64,000 nt of DNA from Ficedula albicollis (taxonomy: Eukaryota > Chordata > Aves > Passeriformes > Muscicapidae): positions 12,648,558 through 12,712,557 of the forward strand of contig NC_021684.1 of assembly GCF_000247815.1 (NCBI RefSeq), in the 5' to 3' direction. Below are positions 50,218-61,900 of the stretch, one piece after another. Every line of letters begins with the position of its first letter. The stretch's first letter is position 1. The position numbers and the translations under genes are program-made. The notes below the pieces were generated by a model. It had not been told where the DNA came from and ran no database searches. It was given only the letters and a program-made list of their open reading frames with translations.

Positions 50218-50430
50218 NNNNNNNNNNNNNNNNNNNNNNNNNNNNNNNTGGCTGCCGCGTTTCAGCGGCTGTGATGAAGTTACACGTGAATGGGCTGCGT
50301 TTGCCTCCGGGTCCTGCCGTGCGGCTGAGCGCAGGCTGCGGAGCTGCACAGACCCCGCAGCCCCAGCGCCGCTGCTGCGCTCTGGAGCGGGGACACCGGC
50401 AGGACGAGCCCTCCGTGACCTGAGTGCCAT
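49897..50430. promoter_or_regulatory. CpG island upstream of PXK and of an unidentified gene
   Basis: Very GC- and CpG-rich DNA (GGGGGCGGCCGGCGGC, GCGGGGGCGGCCGCTGCGG) broken by a 44-base poly-C and 31 N. After the gap an ATG at 50273 opens 49 codons starting MKLHVNGLRLPPGPAV, ending at TGA 50420-50422, and could be a first exon. The PXK start region I recall (MAFMEKPPAGK...) is not in the visible part. Confidence 0.6.
50147..50275. other. assembly gap with poly-C, 31 N and duplicated 27-bp flanks
   Basis: The same 27 bases (TGGCTGCCGCGTTTCAGCGG plus CTGTGAT) lie at 50147-50173 and again at 50249-50275. Between them are C44 (50174-50217) and N31 (50218-50248). The contig ends therefore overlap: the true sequence probably runs straight through one copy, with nothing missing. 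Confidence 0.92.
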
Positions 50431-51523
50431 GGATTAATTCTTTTGGGGTGCCTAGGACACATGCACAGTGCTTTCATAAGAACTGTCTTTGAGCATGCAG
50501 TAATAATCCAAATTCTATATGTCCTGTTTGCAGTTATTTTCCACTTTAAAACCGGGTTTCATTATGGTATGACCAAGCAGTAGTGTGAATCAGAGAGTTG
50601 TCTGTCGTTTGTGATTCCTGCTTCAGCTGAGAGCAGGGATGCTGGAGAGGAGGCCAGAGGTACCTCAGCAGCAGGTACTCCAGTGGGAAGCTTGCTTTAA
50701 ATGGAGAGGGGGTTTCCTTATGTCCCTTACACAGCTCTGACTCCTGCACTGGGGATCGCTTCCTGGTTCCTTGCATCTGTTGCATATCCTTAACCTGTAG
50801 GTTCACCTAGGGGTATACAACTAATTTATAGATTGTCTTATTAAATACTCTTCATATAAATACCTCACACCTAAGAAGTGGTTTATTTTTTGTCTGAGGA
50901 ACTCATGTTTACTGGTGTTCCAGTCTTTCTCTGAACAGAAGTTACCTGTGAGAAATTGTCTGGAGGGTCTTGTGAATCCAATAGGCTGTGGCTCTCAATT
51001 CTTGCAACTCCTCTTCTTATAAGACTAAAGAGGTTCATTTCCTTGCAAGCGTGATGCTTTTTACCTGTTCCAATAGCTGAAGGATGGGTGTGCCAAGTTC
51101 TGTGAGAAGTTGTGTAACTCCTAATACTCCCCAGTTAGCAGACCAGATTAAGTTTTGTTGGTAACTTGTTTCCTTATTATGCTTTTTTTGTTAGTGCAAA
51201 TGACAATAGCGTTTTGTGTTCTTTCCTTTGGCTTGCATGATTCTAGTTAGAAATGAAAAAGTCACAAAATTCTTTTAGAATGATCACTTGGAAGAACTAT
51301 TTAAATCCAGACTCTTCTTGTGTCATCTTGTTTGAGGGAGTGCAATAGCAAATGTTCCCCCCCATTTTTCATCTCTGTATTCTGTTACTACTGGGTATGC
51401 AGAAAAATCCTCTACTGTTTTGTTCTGATCTTTTTTTAATAACAGAATGCTGGAGCACCGTGCCTTTTGATTTAAAATCTGTCTCTAAGAAACATCTATT
51501 AGTAATTGTTTGTTTTACTGCAG

Positions 51524-51644
51524 AAGCCCTGTTGATAGCTGAAAGATGGCTTGAAGTGTGTGTAGCACAGATGGTTTATATAGAGCCAGAGTGGGATAAC
51601 AAAATAGAGGAAGCCATTAGCAGAGACTTGGTTTCTTACTTGAT
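51524..51644 (+). CDS. unidentified gene, exon A
   Basis: 121 bases between ACTGCAG and GTAAGTGG. It reads xALLIAERWLEVCVAQ, then YIEPEWDNKIEEAISRDL and VSYL plus two bases of an Ile codon. It starts with two bases of a codon, so it is an internal exon. Confidence 0.6.
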
Positions 51645-54432
51645 GTAAGTGGACTATTCTGTCATTTCAGATACTTCATCTTCTGTCCCTGGTGTCTGAA
51701 TAGTTTGTTTATTGGTGGGTGATGCTGTCCCTGATTTGAACTTTCCTGATTCAAAATAAGCTGCAGAAATAAATCCTTGTCTCTGAAGTGTGTAAATGAA
51801 GCCCTTCTAAGAAATAAGAGTTGAAGTGTTTTTGTGGGGCTGGAAGACTGTATTTTACTTTGTTAAATTATAGTTAGAAGAAAGTAGATTGTTATTAACT
51901 GAATGCTTTTTAGTTTTGTTCCTAATTCCACCTCGAAGTGGTATCAAAAGATGTAGATCTATAAAATCCTTTATCCTAAATTAATATTTTGAGAACTTGG
52001 CCTGTTCTAAAGCAAAAGCAACCATGAAAAAAATTTCTATTCTTTTGTCGGCTGTATATATTAAGATTTTATAATGTTGTTTAGCGCTGCAAGAGTTGTT
52101 TTAAACTTGGGTTTGTATTTTTTTTCCTGTAGATCACAGCTTCTAAAAGCACTCATATGAAGATGGCTTAGGCTGAGTTTAGGTGCAACTTTAACATGGC
52201 AACTGAACTAGTAATTATGTAAACCTTCTGCTGGTGCTGAAAATAGCCAGTCTTCTGAAAAAACAGCTAAGGAAAAGGCAAAGAATTTCAGGAAAAGCTC
52301 TGTAGACATGGTGAAGTATCACACAGAAGACCAAAGCTTGTGTCTAATGAATAGTTTGCTTGTGCATTGTTCTAAGCAGTTTCTGTTAATTTAAATTTAG
52401 TACAACAGACTGGGTAAGTGTAAACTTCATAACATTGAATCGAGGACTGTACTTGGCAGGGACTGAGTTTCTGTTTCCTGAGGCTGAAGGTGAAACAGAA
52501 AAAAACCAAAACTGAAAACAAAACCTGAAACTACTATGTTCTTTCCTGAATTTTCCAGAAACCTAAGAAGAGATTAAGCTACTATTGAAAATATACTTTT
52601 GAGGATTTGTAATTTTTGCTTAGTAAGAGTATGTCAACCCCCCTAAATGGGTTTTTAGATTGTTAGGTAGCCAACTGCAAAATTATCTGATAGGCTCACA
52701 GGCTCAGCATGCTTCATTCAAGTCAGAAGAGCTCAGAAGTTCTTACTGGACTTAGCACATCTGAGCTGGAACATAATCTCCGTGTTTTTGCGTTGCAACA
52801 AAGAAATTGTTCACTGAGGCTTTCTTTCTGTGTATTTATTTCCAGTCATAACTGGGAGAGGAAAATGATGCCTTTCTATGTTTGCCAAAGTTGTTTCCCT
52901 GGTTAAGTGTGTTACAATGAGTCTGAGTTTTGTTGGAATGTGCTCTTAAATACAATTAATTCTATAGTGTGGTGTTTACAGAGTCCTTTTCATTTTGAAA
53001 GCCAAAAAAGTACATATTACAGGTGCATTCCAATGGCATCTCACCTAATAGATTTGAAATTACAAGAGCAAGCCTGGTCAGCTTTGTTTTGTCTCCTTCT
53101 TTATGCTTGTGACTAGCAATGGGTCAGAGAGAGAGAGAGAGAGTGTAACTTCCAGGGGTGTGTTGGGCACCTTTCCACAGCCATGAGTCAGTCCCTTTGT
53201 AGGTCTGTGTACCAAGCCTTTTGTAGAAAATGAAGTTTTGTTGCTATTGCATTCCTTGACTTCAATAGGAGCAGGATTACATCCAATATACTAAGCCATT
53301 TGCAAGTGTCTCATCTTGATGCCAAATGGTGTGTTCTGACAACAGAGGCAATTTCAGCACTAAAGCTTTAATAAATTTTGGCTGTTAAGCTTGCCTCATA
53401 ATGCAATATTTCATCTGTGTGTTCACTATTTAATAGTGATTTCTTTCTAAGCCCTAAAATAGGATGCTATTTTCTTCCATGATAACCTAGACATTTTCCT
53501 TATTAAGAACTGCACGTCTGTACCTGCAAGTCTTTTCAGCTGTAAAACTACTGGTGAGCTGGGCATATTCTTCTGAGCATTTCTTAATTCTTTTCTGAAG
53601 TGATTTTCCTTTTTCATGTGTTTCATATTTTGAAATTGAAGTAGTGAATCAGCCAGCTTTGGTACAGTACATTGCTGTCTTAAAGGCATTTGGAAATGAA
53701 CAGCTGAAATAAATCCCTCTTCTAACAATCTTTCAGAGTTTTTAGTTTTCCTTATGATGAATGTTGACACTCATGGCTTTTAGATTAGAAAAACGTTGAA
53801 AAAGCATTTATGCTTTTTCTGTGTTGTTCCAAATAGAAAAATGGAGCCACGTATTCCTGGGACTGCAGGATTTAGTTTAAAAGATTTTGTACATCTGCTT
53901 TACAAAGAATTCAGTCTTTTCAAGGCTGCATTCACTTTGGACAAAACCAGACATGAAGTTACTTTTAGACTTGGCTTTACACAGGGAAGTGTCATAGCTC
54001 ACTTGTTTGAGGTTTCAGAAATGCAGTTCCTCCACTGGACTTAGTAAGTTTGATTACCTCCCACCCCTCCTGCAGCCTGAGCTCACAAAAGATGAATCTT
54101 CCATCGCACCTAATTTTCAATATTCCAAACTTATGGTTTCCACTGGTGACCTTACTAAATTAGTATTGCATTTGTAGGTCCTGTGAAGATTGTAGTCAAA
54201 ATATTAGTTTCCGTATCGTACTTTAGTAAACCCTAATTAGAATATTTTTGTTGGCTACTGAGTACTTCCTGAAAAATAGAGAGTAATATGCCTTTCTGGT
54301 GAAGGTCATGGTGATGCAGAGCTCTGACAATCTGTGATTTCTCATTTCTCTCCAAAGCTTTTCGTGTTCACTAAGTTTCATTACATGTAAATTTGTGTCC
54401 TATTTTTTCCCTGCAGTTGTCCTACTTCATAG
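51524..54432 (+). CDS. unidentified spliced gene, three 3' exons
   Basis: I do not recognise this product. Three exons (51524-51644, 53837-54043, 54417-54432) have strong splice sites: TTTGTTTTACTGCAG, GTAAGT, TTGTTCCAAATAG, GTAAGT and TATTTTTTCCCTGCAG. The phases agree at both joins. Together they code for about 113 residues. Exon A gives ALLIAERWLEVCVAQMVYIE and ends AISRDLVSYL. Exon B runs from KMEPRIPGTAGFSLKDFVHL to FEVSEMQFLHWT. The last exon adds YCPTS and stop TAG (54430-54432). The protein looks globular, with no signal peptide or membrane segment in the visible part. The first exon must end with one base of a split codon and is not identified; the ATG at 50273 in the CpG island is one candidate. 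A possible AATAAA lies at about 54595. The gene is either between HTD2 and PXK or nested in PXK intron 1. Confidence 0.6.
53126..53143. repeat. (AG)9 microsatellite
   Basis: Nine AG units in the intron between exons A and B of the unidentified gene. Confidence 0.9.
53837..54043 (+). CDS. unidentified gene, exon B
   Basis: 207 bases between CCAAATAG and GTAAGTTT. It codes for KMEPRIPGTAGFSLKDFVHL, then LYKEFSLFKAAFTLDKTRHE and on to MQFLHWT. Read without splicing the frame would stop at TAG across the donor; with splicing that codon becomes Tyr. Confidence 0.65.
54417..54432 (+). CDS. unidentified gene, terminal coding piece
   Basis: After a long pyrimidine tract and CTGCAG, one base completes Tyr, then CPTS and TAG. 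It is short, so its support rests on the acceptor and phase agreement. Confidence 0.5.
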
Positions 54433-55494
54433 CTTTCGCTTCTTGAATGGCTGACTCATTACTACAGGAGGGATACAGTGTGTGAGTGGTGCAACACAGA
54501 CACAAACACACCTGGATTGTTTAGAAAGCAGGGAAACATCAACCTCTTCTGCTGCTCCTACCTCATGGTTTAGTGGCAGGTTGTGCAATAGCAAATAAAT
54601 ACTGTGCCCTGTAACAGAGAGGCCTCTGAGGCTGAGCAGCTCTCCTGATGTTGTTGCATGGGAGATTTTCTAAATAAACATTTAAAAGAGCTTCTTACTA
54701 ATAATTGTTCCAATCCAGCCTACTTAAGCAGGGATTGTATTCATGCTTAATTAGGCTTTCCTCTCTTTAATGCTTATAAAATAAAGCCCTTTCAAACTTT
54801 CAGTTGATGTGACCTGAAGGTGACCTGGATCTTTATAATGGTTGGCTTTTCAAGCCTGTTGGATTAAACAGATGTAAAGGAGAAATCTGTGGAAAAAGAG
54901 ACTGACTATCCTGAGCTGGAAATTTAGAGACTATTTGCTTGGGGAAACAGAATGTATTACCCAATATTGTGAGACTCTACATTTTATTATAAGAATCTCT
55001 TAACTCATCACTTTTTTCCCCTATCTTGTCTCTGCAAAAGCCTTCTTTCCTGTTTGCTTCCTGTTTCAAAAACTAGGGATAGTGATAAAGAGCAATTGTT
55101 AAACATTTGGAGTGCTTTGTTGTGCAATTTTCACCCAGGAATGTTAACAAAATTTTGCTCAGCAGCTCTGAATTGCTGATGATAATGTTTTAATAAGTGC
55201 TGGAATACCAAGGGCTAATCTTGGTGAATTTTGGGGGAAAAAAAAACAACAAAAAAAAAACCCACCTAAATCTTGGCTCTGCATGAAAATGGGTAAATTC
55301 AGGATAACATTAATCCCACACAGTGAGTGTGAAACTGTTACCAGAAAGGATTGGAGAAATGCAGTGTGGTTGTCACTGATCCATGTGGTTATTTGGAAAA
55401 TATTTCTTTTCAGAAACTCTATCCACAGCTCTGTAGTAGTAGGAAGAAGAATTTAGGAAATGGCAGCATGCAATGGGATCATACATCTTAGCCT

Positions 55495-55534
<40 letters not shown>

Positions 55535-58500
55535 AAACCAAAAACAAAACCCCCACCTAAATCTTGGCTCTGCATGAAAATGGGTAAATTCAGGATAACA
55601 TTAATCCCACACAGTGAGTGTGAAACTGTTACCAGAAAGGATTGGAGAAATGCAGTGTGGTTGTCACTGATCCATGTGGTTATTTGGAAAATATTTCTTT
55701 TCAGAAACTCTATCCACAGCTCTGTAGTAGTAGGAAGAAGAATTTAGGAAATGGCAGCATGCAATGGGATCATACATCTTAGCCTGCTCCTGACCTCCTC
55801 CTCCACCCATTTCAGCTTTTTTTTTCACTTTTTTTGACAGCCAGGAAATGATCCCATAGGTAAAACTGCTTTCCTTGGCATCTTAAAAAATGTATTTTGA
55901 GCTGCTGCAGGAATATCAAGGTTGTGTTATGAAGTGGCTTGGCAGTACTGATAGGAAGAGCAGCGGATGTACAACCCTTATCTGTGTGCAGGGACCCAGG
56001 GAGGTTGTTTTAGGAATGGTTTTGTGGCCTGTCTTGTAGGAGGCTCTGCTGACAGTGACCTTGCTGCCCGTGGGCAAAGCAGAATGGGAGGTTGTCTCTC
56101 TTCTGCAAGCTGAGACCTTTATTTCCCAACCAGCAGCTGTTAGGGATCCTTTGAAGTTATTTGGTAAACTGAGTCATAGGAAAAACTCTGAGCTATTCAT
56201 GTGGGAGTGAAAGATGCCCTGGGAATTTCTACATGAGTGTAGCTAACATAGACCTCCCTGAGCATGATTGTTGGTGCTTAAAATTGTTTGCAGGAGTGAA
56301 CTCTGGTAATTACTAGCTTTTTCTGAAGGCATTTCCACTCTATTTTCCTACGTTAGATGATGCTGCTAAACAGAAATGATCCTGAGTGTGCTTCTGTTTT
56401 CCTTATGCTTTATTTCCTATGGGCACAGTCTCAGTCCCACTATCAGGCTGTCTGAGGAGGCGATTGTTGTAATTCAGGGTTTTTTTTCCTAACCGAGACA
56501 GAATTTGGCACAGTAATAGAGGCTTTTGTGCATTAGACTTGAAGAGTTGAAAGCTCTTCTCTGGTCCTATGGGAAGCATATATCAGTGGTGCTAATTATA
56601 ATCCCATGACAAGCTTGTTGCCACAGGAGGCAATAGGAAGTATCAGCTTCTCACTAGAACTCAGCATACTGTGGTCTGCTGATTGTGTGTATCTATGGCA
56701 GATAGTGGGAATGGGATTGTATTTCTTATCCTGGCTGTTCTACTATTGCTGGTCTTTGACTTTCAGTCTCATTACCAGCATGAGGGAAAAGCCCCTCAAC
56801 CAGCTCAGAAAACCATTTAGGGCTTTTTGTTAGTTGTATTGTCAGGTGGTGCTGAGCTGGACAATAATTCATTACAGTCAGTGCTGATGGTGAGGGTGTG
56901 GATGGGATGTAGCTTTTCCATACACAGAACTAGTGGCCACACCTGGAGAGTGTTTGCTCTTCTCTTTCCAGTTGAGAACCCTGTGACATAAAAACGGGAC
57001 TTGATTAGTGCATTAGGCCACTAAAGCAGATATGGGTGGGATGGGAAAATGCTCAACTAAGTGTGGGGAAAAATAGTTGTGGCCCAAATATGTTGTTTTT
57101 TGATATAATATTGCTGTGAGAATGAGCTCTGAGTCCCAAGTTGTTTATCACAAGGCTCTCCAGAAGAGCTGTGTTGACTGGTGTGGTTGTGTGCAATAAG
57201 ATGCTTTGATGGTGGTTTAATGAATTTGTGTTCTGCCTGTCCTGGAGCGTTTTCTTGGGGCACAATAGAAAATGACAATCATTGGATAAAGAGCAAGTGC
57301 TACAAGGGATTGAGCAATAACTCTGCTTCTTTCAAAATCCTAGAAAAGATGAATGACTGCACGTGGTGAATCATCACTGGCATGGTTTTTCAGAGAAACA
57401 GCCAATGTTCCTCTGAGACTTGATGAATAAGCAGTTGCTGCAATTTTTTGTCTGTGTGTGAAATAGCCTCTTCCCAAAATGCAGCAATGGTCACAAAACA
57501 AGGGAAGCCACGTTAGTGGTGAATATGGGTTTCCAGGTGTCCCATTAATTGATTTCTGTCTCACAGTTTCCAAAGATAATTACACTGGTTAAATGTTATC
57601 AGCTCTGTGGATTTATGTTACTATTTATGAGGATTTGGGCTTCTTGTTTTGCAGGAAGATACCATAATTATGATTTCTAATGGGTAGGAGGAAAGAATAT
57701 GAAGGGACTATGTCAGGCCGACTTTCTGAAAATAGACACTTTAATTCTAATTTTACAGTTATTTGTCTTGGTTTGTGTGAATTTCTATAATTACCAACTG
57801 AGCTGCTAAGACAAGTGTTTTAAATCACTCTGGTTTTCATGCTTACTAGTCTTGTTTCTTCTCAAGGCTAAGTGGTTCCAACTTGCTACAGGTATTTGAG
57901 AGCTCTGATAATGAAGGATATTTTAAGTGAATTTTAGAAAATTGAATACCATTTTTTGCCTCAGCAGCACTGGGTTTTGGAAGGAAATTTTGTGAATAAG
58001 ATCTGGATTAGTAAGGTTGAATACACAAGGTAAAGCCAGCTGGTAATTGTTGCCTTTGCCTCTTGTCTGGAACAGTCATAATTCTTGATTTACACTACTT
58101 ACTTGTAGATGTTAAATGAGAATTTAAGTCTATGGAGGGATTCTCTGATATGCCCCACTATTTTTTTGCATCCAGTGGTATATTTATGTTTTTCAGTGTA
58201 ACAGCTTTTTGTTTAATTCCATTTGAAAGAGAGGAATTAGTTCTGTGAGGTTCAGAAGGCAAATTCCAAAACCAGAAGACACTTCCCAGTACCTGAAATG
58301 AAGAGACTTAAAAGAATTGTGATTTATGAATGTAATTGTGGTGGGAGAATAATTAATTCTTAAAATTCTGAGATTTAGATATATCTGCGTATCTAATATG
58401 TAAGTATTTAACGTTAAGTATGCATTATAAATGAAGAATTAGCATCATGAGAAACAGATACATTCTAGTTGCTCAAGCATATTCCAAAGCTTTTGTGGTA

Positions 58501-58945
58501 ACTTTCTTAGTACAAAAATAATGAGAGGCTGTGCAATTGTGGGTATTTAATGGCATTTTACTTTGTTATGGTGGTGGCAGTAGTTCCTGGGGGTACTTTT
58601 TAGATATTGGAGGTGAGGAGAGAGAGGTTTCTTCAGCTGTTGTAGGTAGAGATGTGTGCTGAGTTTGCTTTTGCTGGCATTTTCTAATAAATTTCTAACT
58701 AAATTAAACTGCTCAAGTGCTCCACAGGTGTGCAAGCTCCTGGAGCTCTCCTTGTCTTCCGTGCTGGGAAAGCAGAGTGGAACAGCTGTTAGGGATGGGT
58801 CTGAGCAAACCCAGCTCTGACCTTCCCCAGGGTGCTGGATCTGAATTTTCTGCATTTGAATGTTAGTTGTCATTTTGTAACAAGTGCCTAATAACTTTCT
58901 TCAGCTCATTAGTTCTCATTTCTAATGACTTTTTGTTTTTATTAG
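54433..58945 (+). other. non-coding region 5' of the first visible PXK exon
   Basis: Probably PXK intron 1, plus the 3' UTR of the unidentified gene near its start (AATAAA-like sites at about 54595 and 54673). It contains the 236-bp duplication and no other recognisable feature. Confidence 0.6.
55242..55787. repeat. perfect 236-bp duplication joined by poly-A
   Basis: 55261-55496 and 55552-55787 are identical in every base I compared. They begin CCCACCTAAATCTTGGCTCT and end ACATCTTAGCCTGC. Each copy is preceded by A-rich sequence; the second has a run of A from 55497 to 55533. Zero divergence suggests a false duplication from assembly, or two haplotypes placed in tandem, though a very recent real duplication is possible. 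Confidence 0.92.
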
Positions 58946-58996
58946 GAGTACATAATCCGTGTCCAGAGAGGAGTTTCAACAGAAAACAGTTGGCAG
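58946..58996 (+). CDS. PXK: PXK PX-domain exon 1 of those visible
   Basis: 51 bases, phase 0, between TTTTATTAG and GTAATT. It reads EYIIRVQRGVSTENSWQ, the first strands of the PX domain. Confidence 0.95.
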
Positions 58997-61900
58997 GTAA
59001 TTTCCTAAGTTGTGGTTCACGTAACCATGACTTTTTTTTTAAGAAGAGTTTGAAAATTGCCTATTCCTTTTAAAATTTGAGCTGGAAAGTGAAATGTTGA
59101 TTTGGAGTTGAAAACATGAAGTGCTTGAATTCTTTTGGTCAAAACTAAGAGAAAAACAGTATTGCTGCCAGCTACAGAAGGCACGATGTCTGCTGCTGTT
59201 CTGAATATTCCAGGAAAAATGCCTGTCATGTTTCTTCTGTGTGTTGGTACAACCATCATTTTAAAATCTCAAATGCCAGTTTGCCTTTCTCAGTGCTAAA
59301 ATCACAGCTCTGCTGATATGAGACCAATGAAACCAAGAGGTAGTAATGAAGATGAGTATGAAAAGTTGTTACATCTAATATAGCAAAAATGCCTTGTTTG
59401 CAGACAACTGTGCTCACAACTGTGCTGTTCTAAGATAATTTTTAGAAATGCATTTTCTGTCTGATCGAGTTGTGATTAAAAACTCTTTTTTGCTCTCTGG
59501 CAATGTGACATAAACACAGCAGTTAGGCATTTGTACAAAAATTGCAAAAGAAGATGATTGTAAATGGGAATTATTTTCTCTGATGAGATTTTGAGGAGGC
59601 AAATGCTAATGGAAAAAGTAATTTCTTTCCTGAACTTCTGTCTTTTATTTTACAGATTGTCAGGCGATATAGTGACTTTGACTTGTTGAATAACAGCCTG
59701 CAGGTAATTTTCACTCTTCATATATAAATAAAAAATGTAATTAGAAGACTATATTCAAAATCATGATATTTTTTTATATTGTGGTAAAGAACAAAAAAAG
59801 AATTTGCATAACTGCAAAGAGAAATTGTGTCTTCAATTGTAACATGAATGTGTACTTATTCACCCTTAAGTTTTCTCTTGTAAAATTAGAATTTTAGCAT
59901 CAACAGGATCAGTTTATGTAGAAATGGAGGAAATTGGCAGATGCTGAATCTTTTCCTTCAGTCCTGTGACTTGTTCCGGTTTTATGTGTTTTTATTTGTT
60001 CCTCCTTTGATTTGGAGAAAGCCAAGGCACATTCCAACCTTATAAATTCAGCACTGAAGTGCTATGTGTCTCATTATTTATATTCGTCTAAAAGCACAAC
60101 CAGATGCTGCTTCTCATGTGATGGTTTTCTGTGTCACTGAGGAGTGTTCCTTGGTCAGACACTGGACTTACTGTGTGTTTTCCTCTGCATTTTAGGACAA
60201 TTATTTCTTTTTAGTTTGTGTGGGAAAAAGCAGGGTATGTGAGTGTGTTTGGGGACAGGGGGGAAGCAGCAGTGATTTAACATCTACAGGAGACAAACTC
60301 ATTACTTTTGATTTCCATACTGGGCAAACAAGATAGAAAGTGAATGACACGATTTGAGGATAGATTTTTGTGACTTTAAATTTTTTCCCTTGTTAAGCAT
60401 TTCATGAATTCAAGAGCTTAATACTGCTTCCACTTCCTCCCTCCTCCTCAAATCAAATTAACTACCTGCTTGATGAACCTTGGTGAGCAAAGCCCTGTAA
60501 GGGTGTTGATTTCAGTGCTCTGAGAGCCCACTGTAACTGCTTCCTCTGCTGCAGGTGGATGGAGGCAAATCAATCATAATTCAGCAGATACAGCATGGTT
60601 GCCTTGTGGAATTATTCTGTTAAATGTGCAGTGGCACGTTGGAACTTTTATCGTGACCTAGAAACCTTCTCTGTGATGTGCTGAATAAATGCAGTACAGA
60701 GGTGTCTCCTGCTCCAGAGGCATCCAAGATTTAAAATTAGACATGGGAACACCCATGGGAACACAAGTTGAGATGGTACTAGGCATCAGAGTACCTTGGG
60801 GTCATTGTGGTCTTAACCATAGTTTTGATAGAGATCATAGAGAAAAAAAAGTTGTGAAAGTTTTAAAAAGAAGGAAGCATTCACTTTGCAGCCACTTATA
60901 ACAAGCTCCTCTTAACCATGAGGGAATAGAAAGTATTAAGGCATGAAAAGTCTTTGTTGCCTTCTCATTTACCTTTCAAATGAGGCAGCTTTAGTAGAGA
61001 AGGCAATGGACCTTTAAGACTTAAAACACCAGAAATGACAGGTACTGCAAAGTTAGGCCTATGTGGAAAATCTCTAAAGTGAAGTTCAACAGGTTATGTA
61101 TGATGGAGTTTAGAAAGAAAAAGCCTTTGTATCTGAAATAGAGATGAATTATAAAAGTGCAGGGTCCAGGAAATTATCTGAGAGCAACTTTGCAGAGTGG
61201 GACAAAGGGGAAATTTGAAGCAAGAGAGACTAAAATCCAGGACAAAAATGTCAGCTGCTTGGATGACTGGAAAACATTAATAAGGATTATCAAAATGTAC
61301 TCTAACTTTAATGGGAGGATATGAGAGGATGACTAAATTAGCAGGCCATGTCCTTTAGCACTTGGTCACCTCCAGTGGCTCTTTTCTGCCACTCTTTTGG
61401 AGTTTTTTATAAATTACTCTTTGTGATGCTGGATCTGAACTTTCCTCATCCATTAAGACAATGCAGCACTTCTCAGATGTTTCCATCCAAAACTCTAAGC
61501 AACAATATTCCATCACAATATTCAAGTCGCATGACATGTTTTAAAACTCTTTAAGCTCTCCTCTTGTGTATATTGAAATTAGAGTAAACAAACAAAACTC
61601 TAAACAAATAAGAAAATACCAAACCCTAATATTTTTCCTTCAAAGCTAAAAATCTGCTGGAAGAACTGCTGGAGCTTTTTTTGAATGTAAAGCCCAAGTT
61701 CTCCAAGTTCTTGTAGCATACTTGACCTCTCTGTATGTTCGTGTGGGTGTGTTTGAGCACAGCTGCAGTTGAGTTGGAATGCAGATTTTCTCTTCTTAAT
61801 CTGGTACTACCTATGTGATAATAGTAAGGATTGAGAATTTCAGAATTGAGAAATTCAGAATCCCCTAGGCTAAGGAATGTAGTCCTGCCAAATACTTTTG

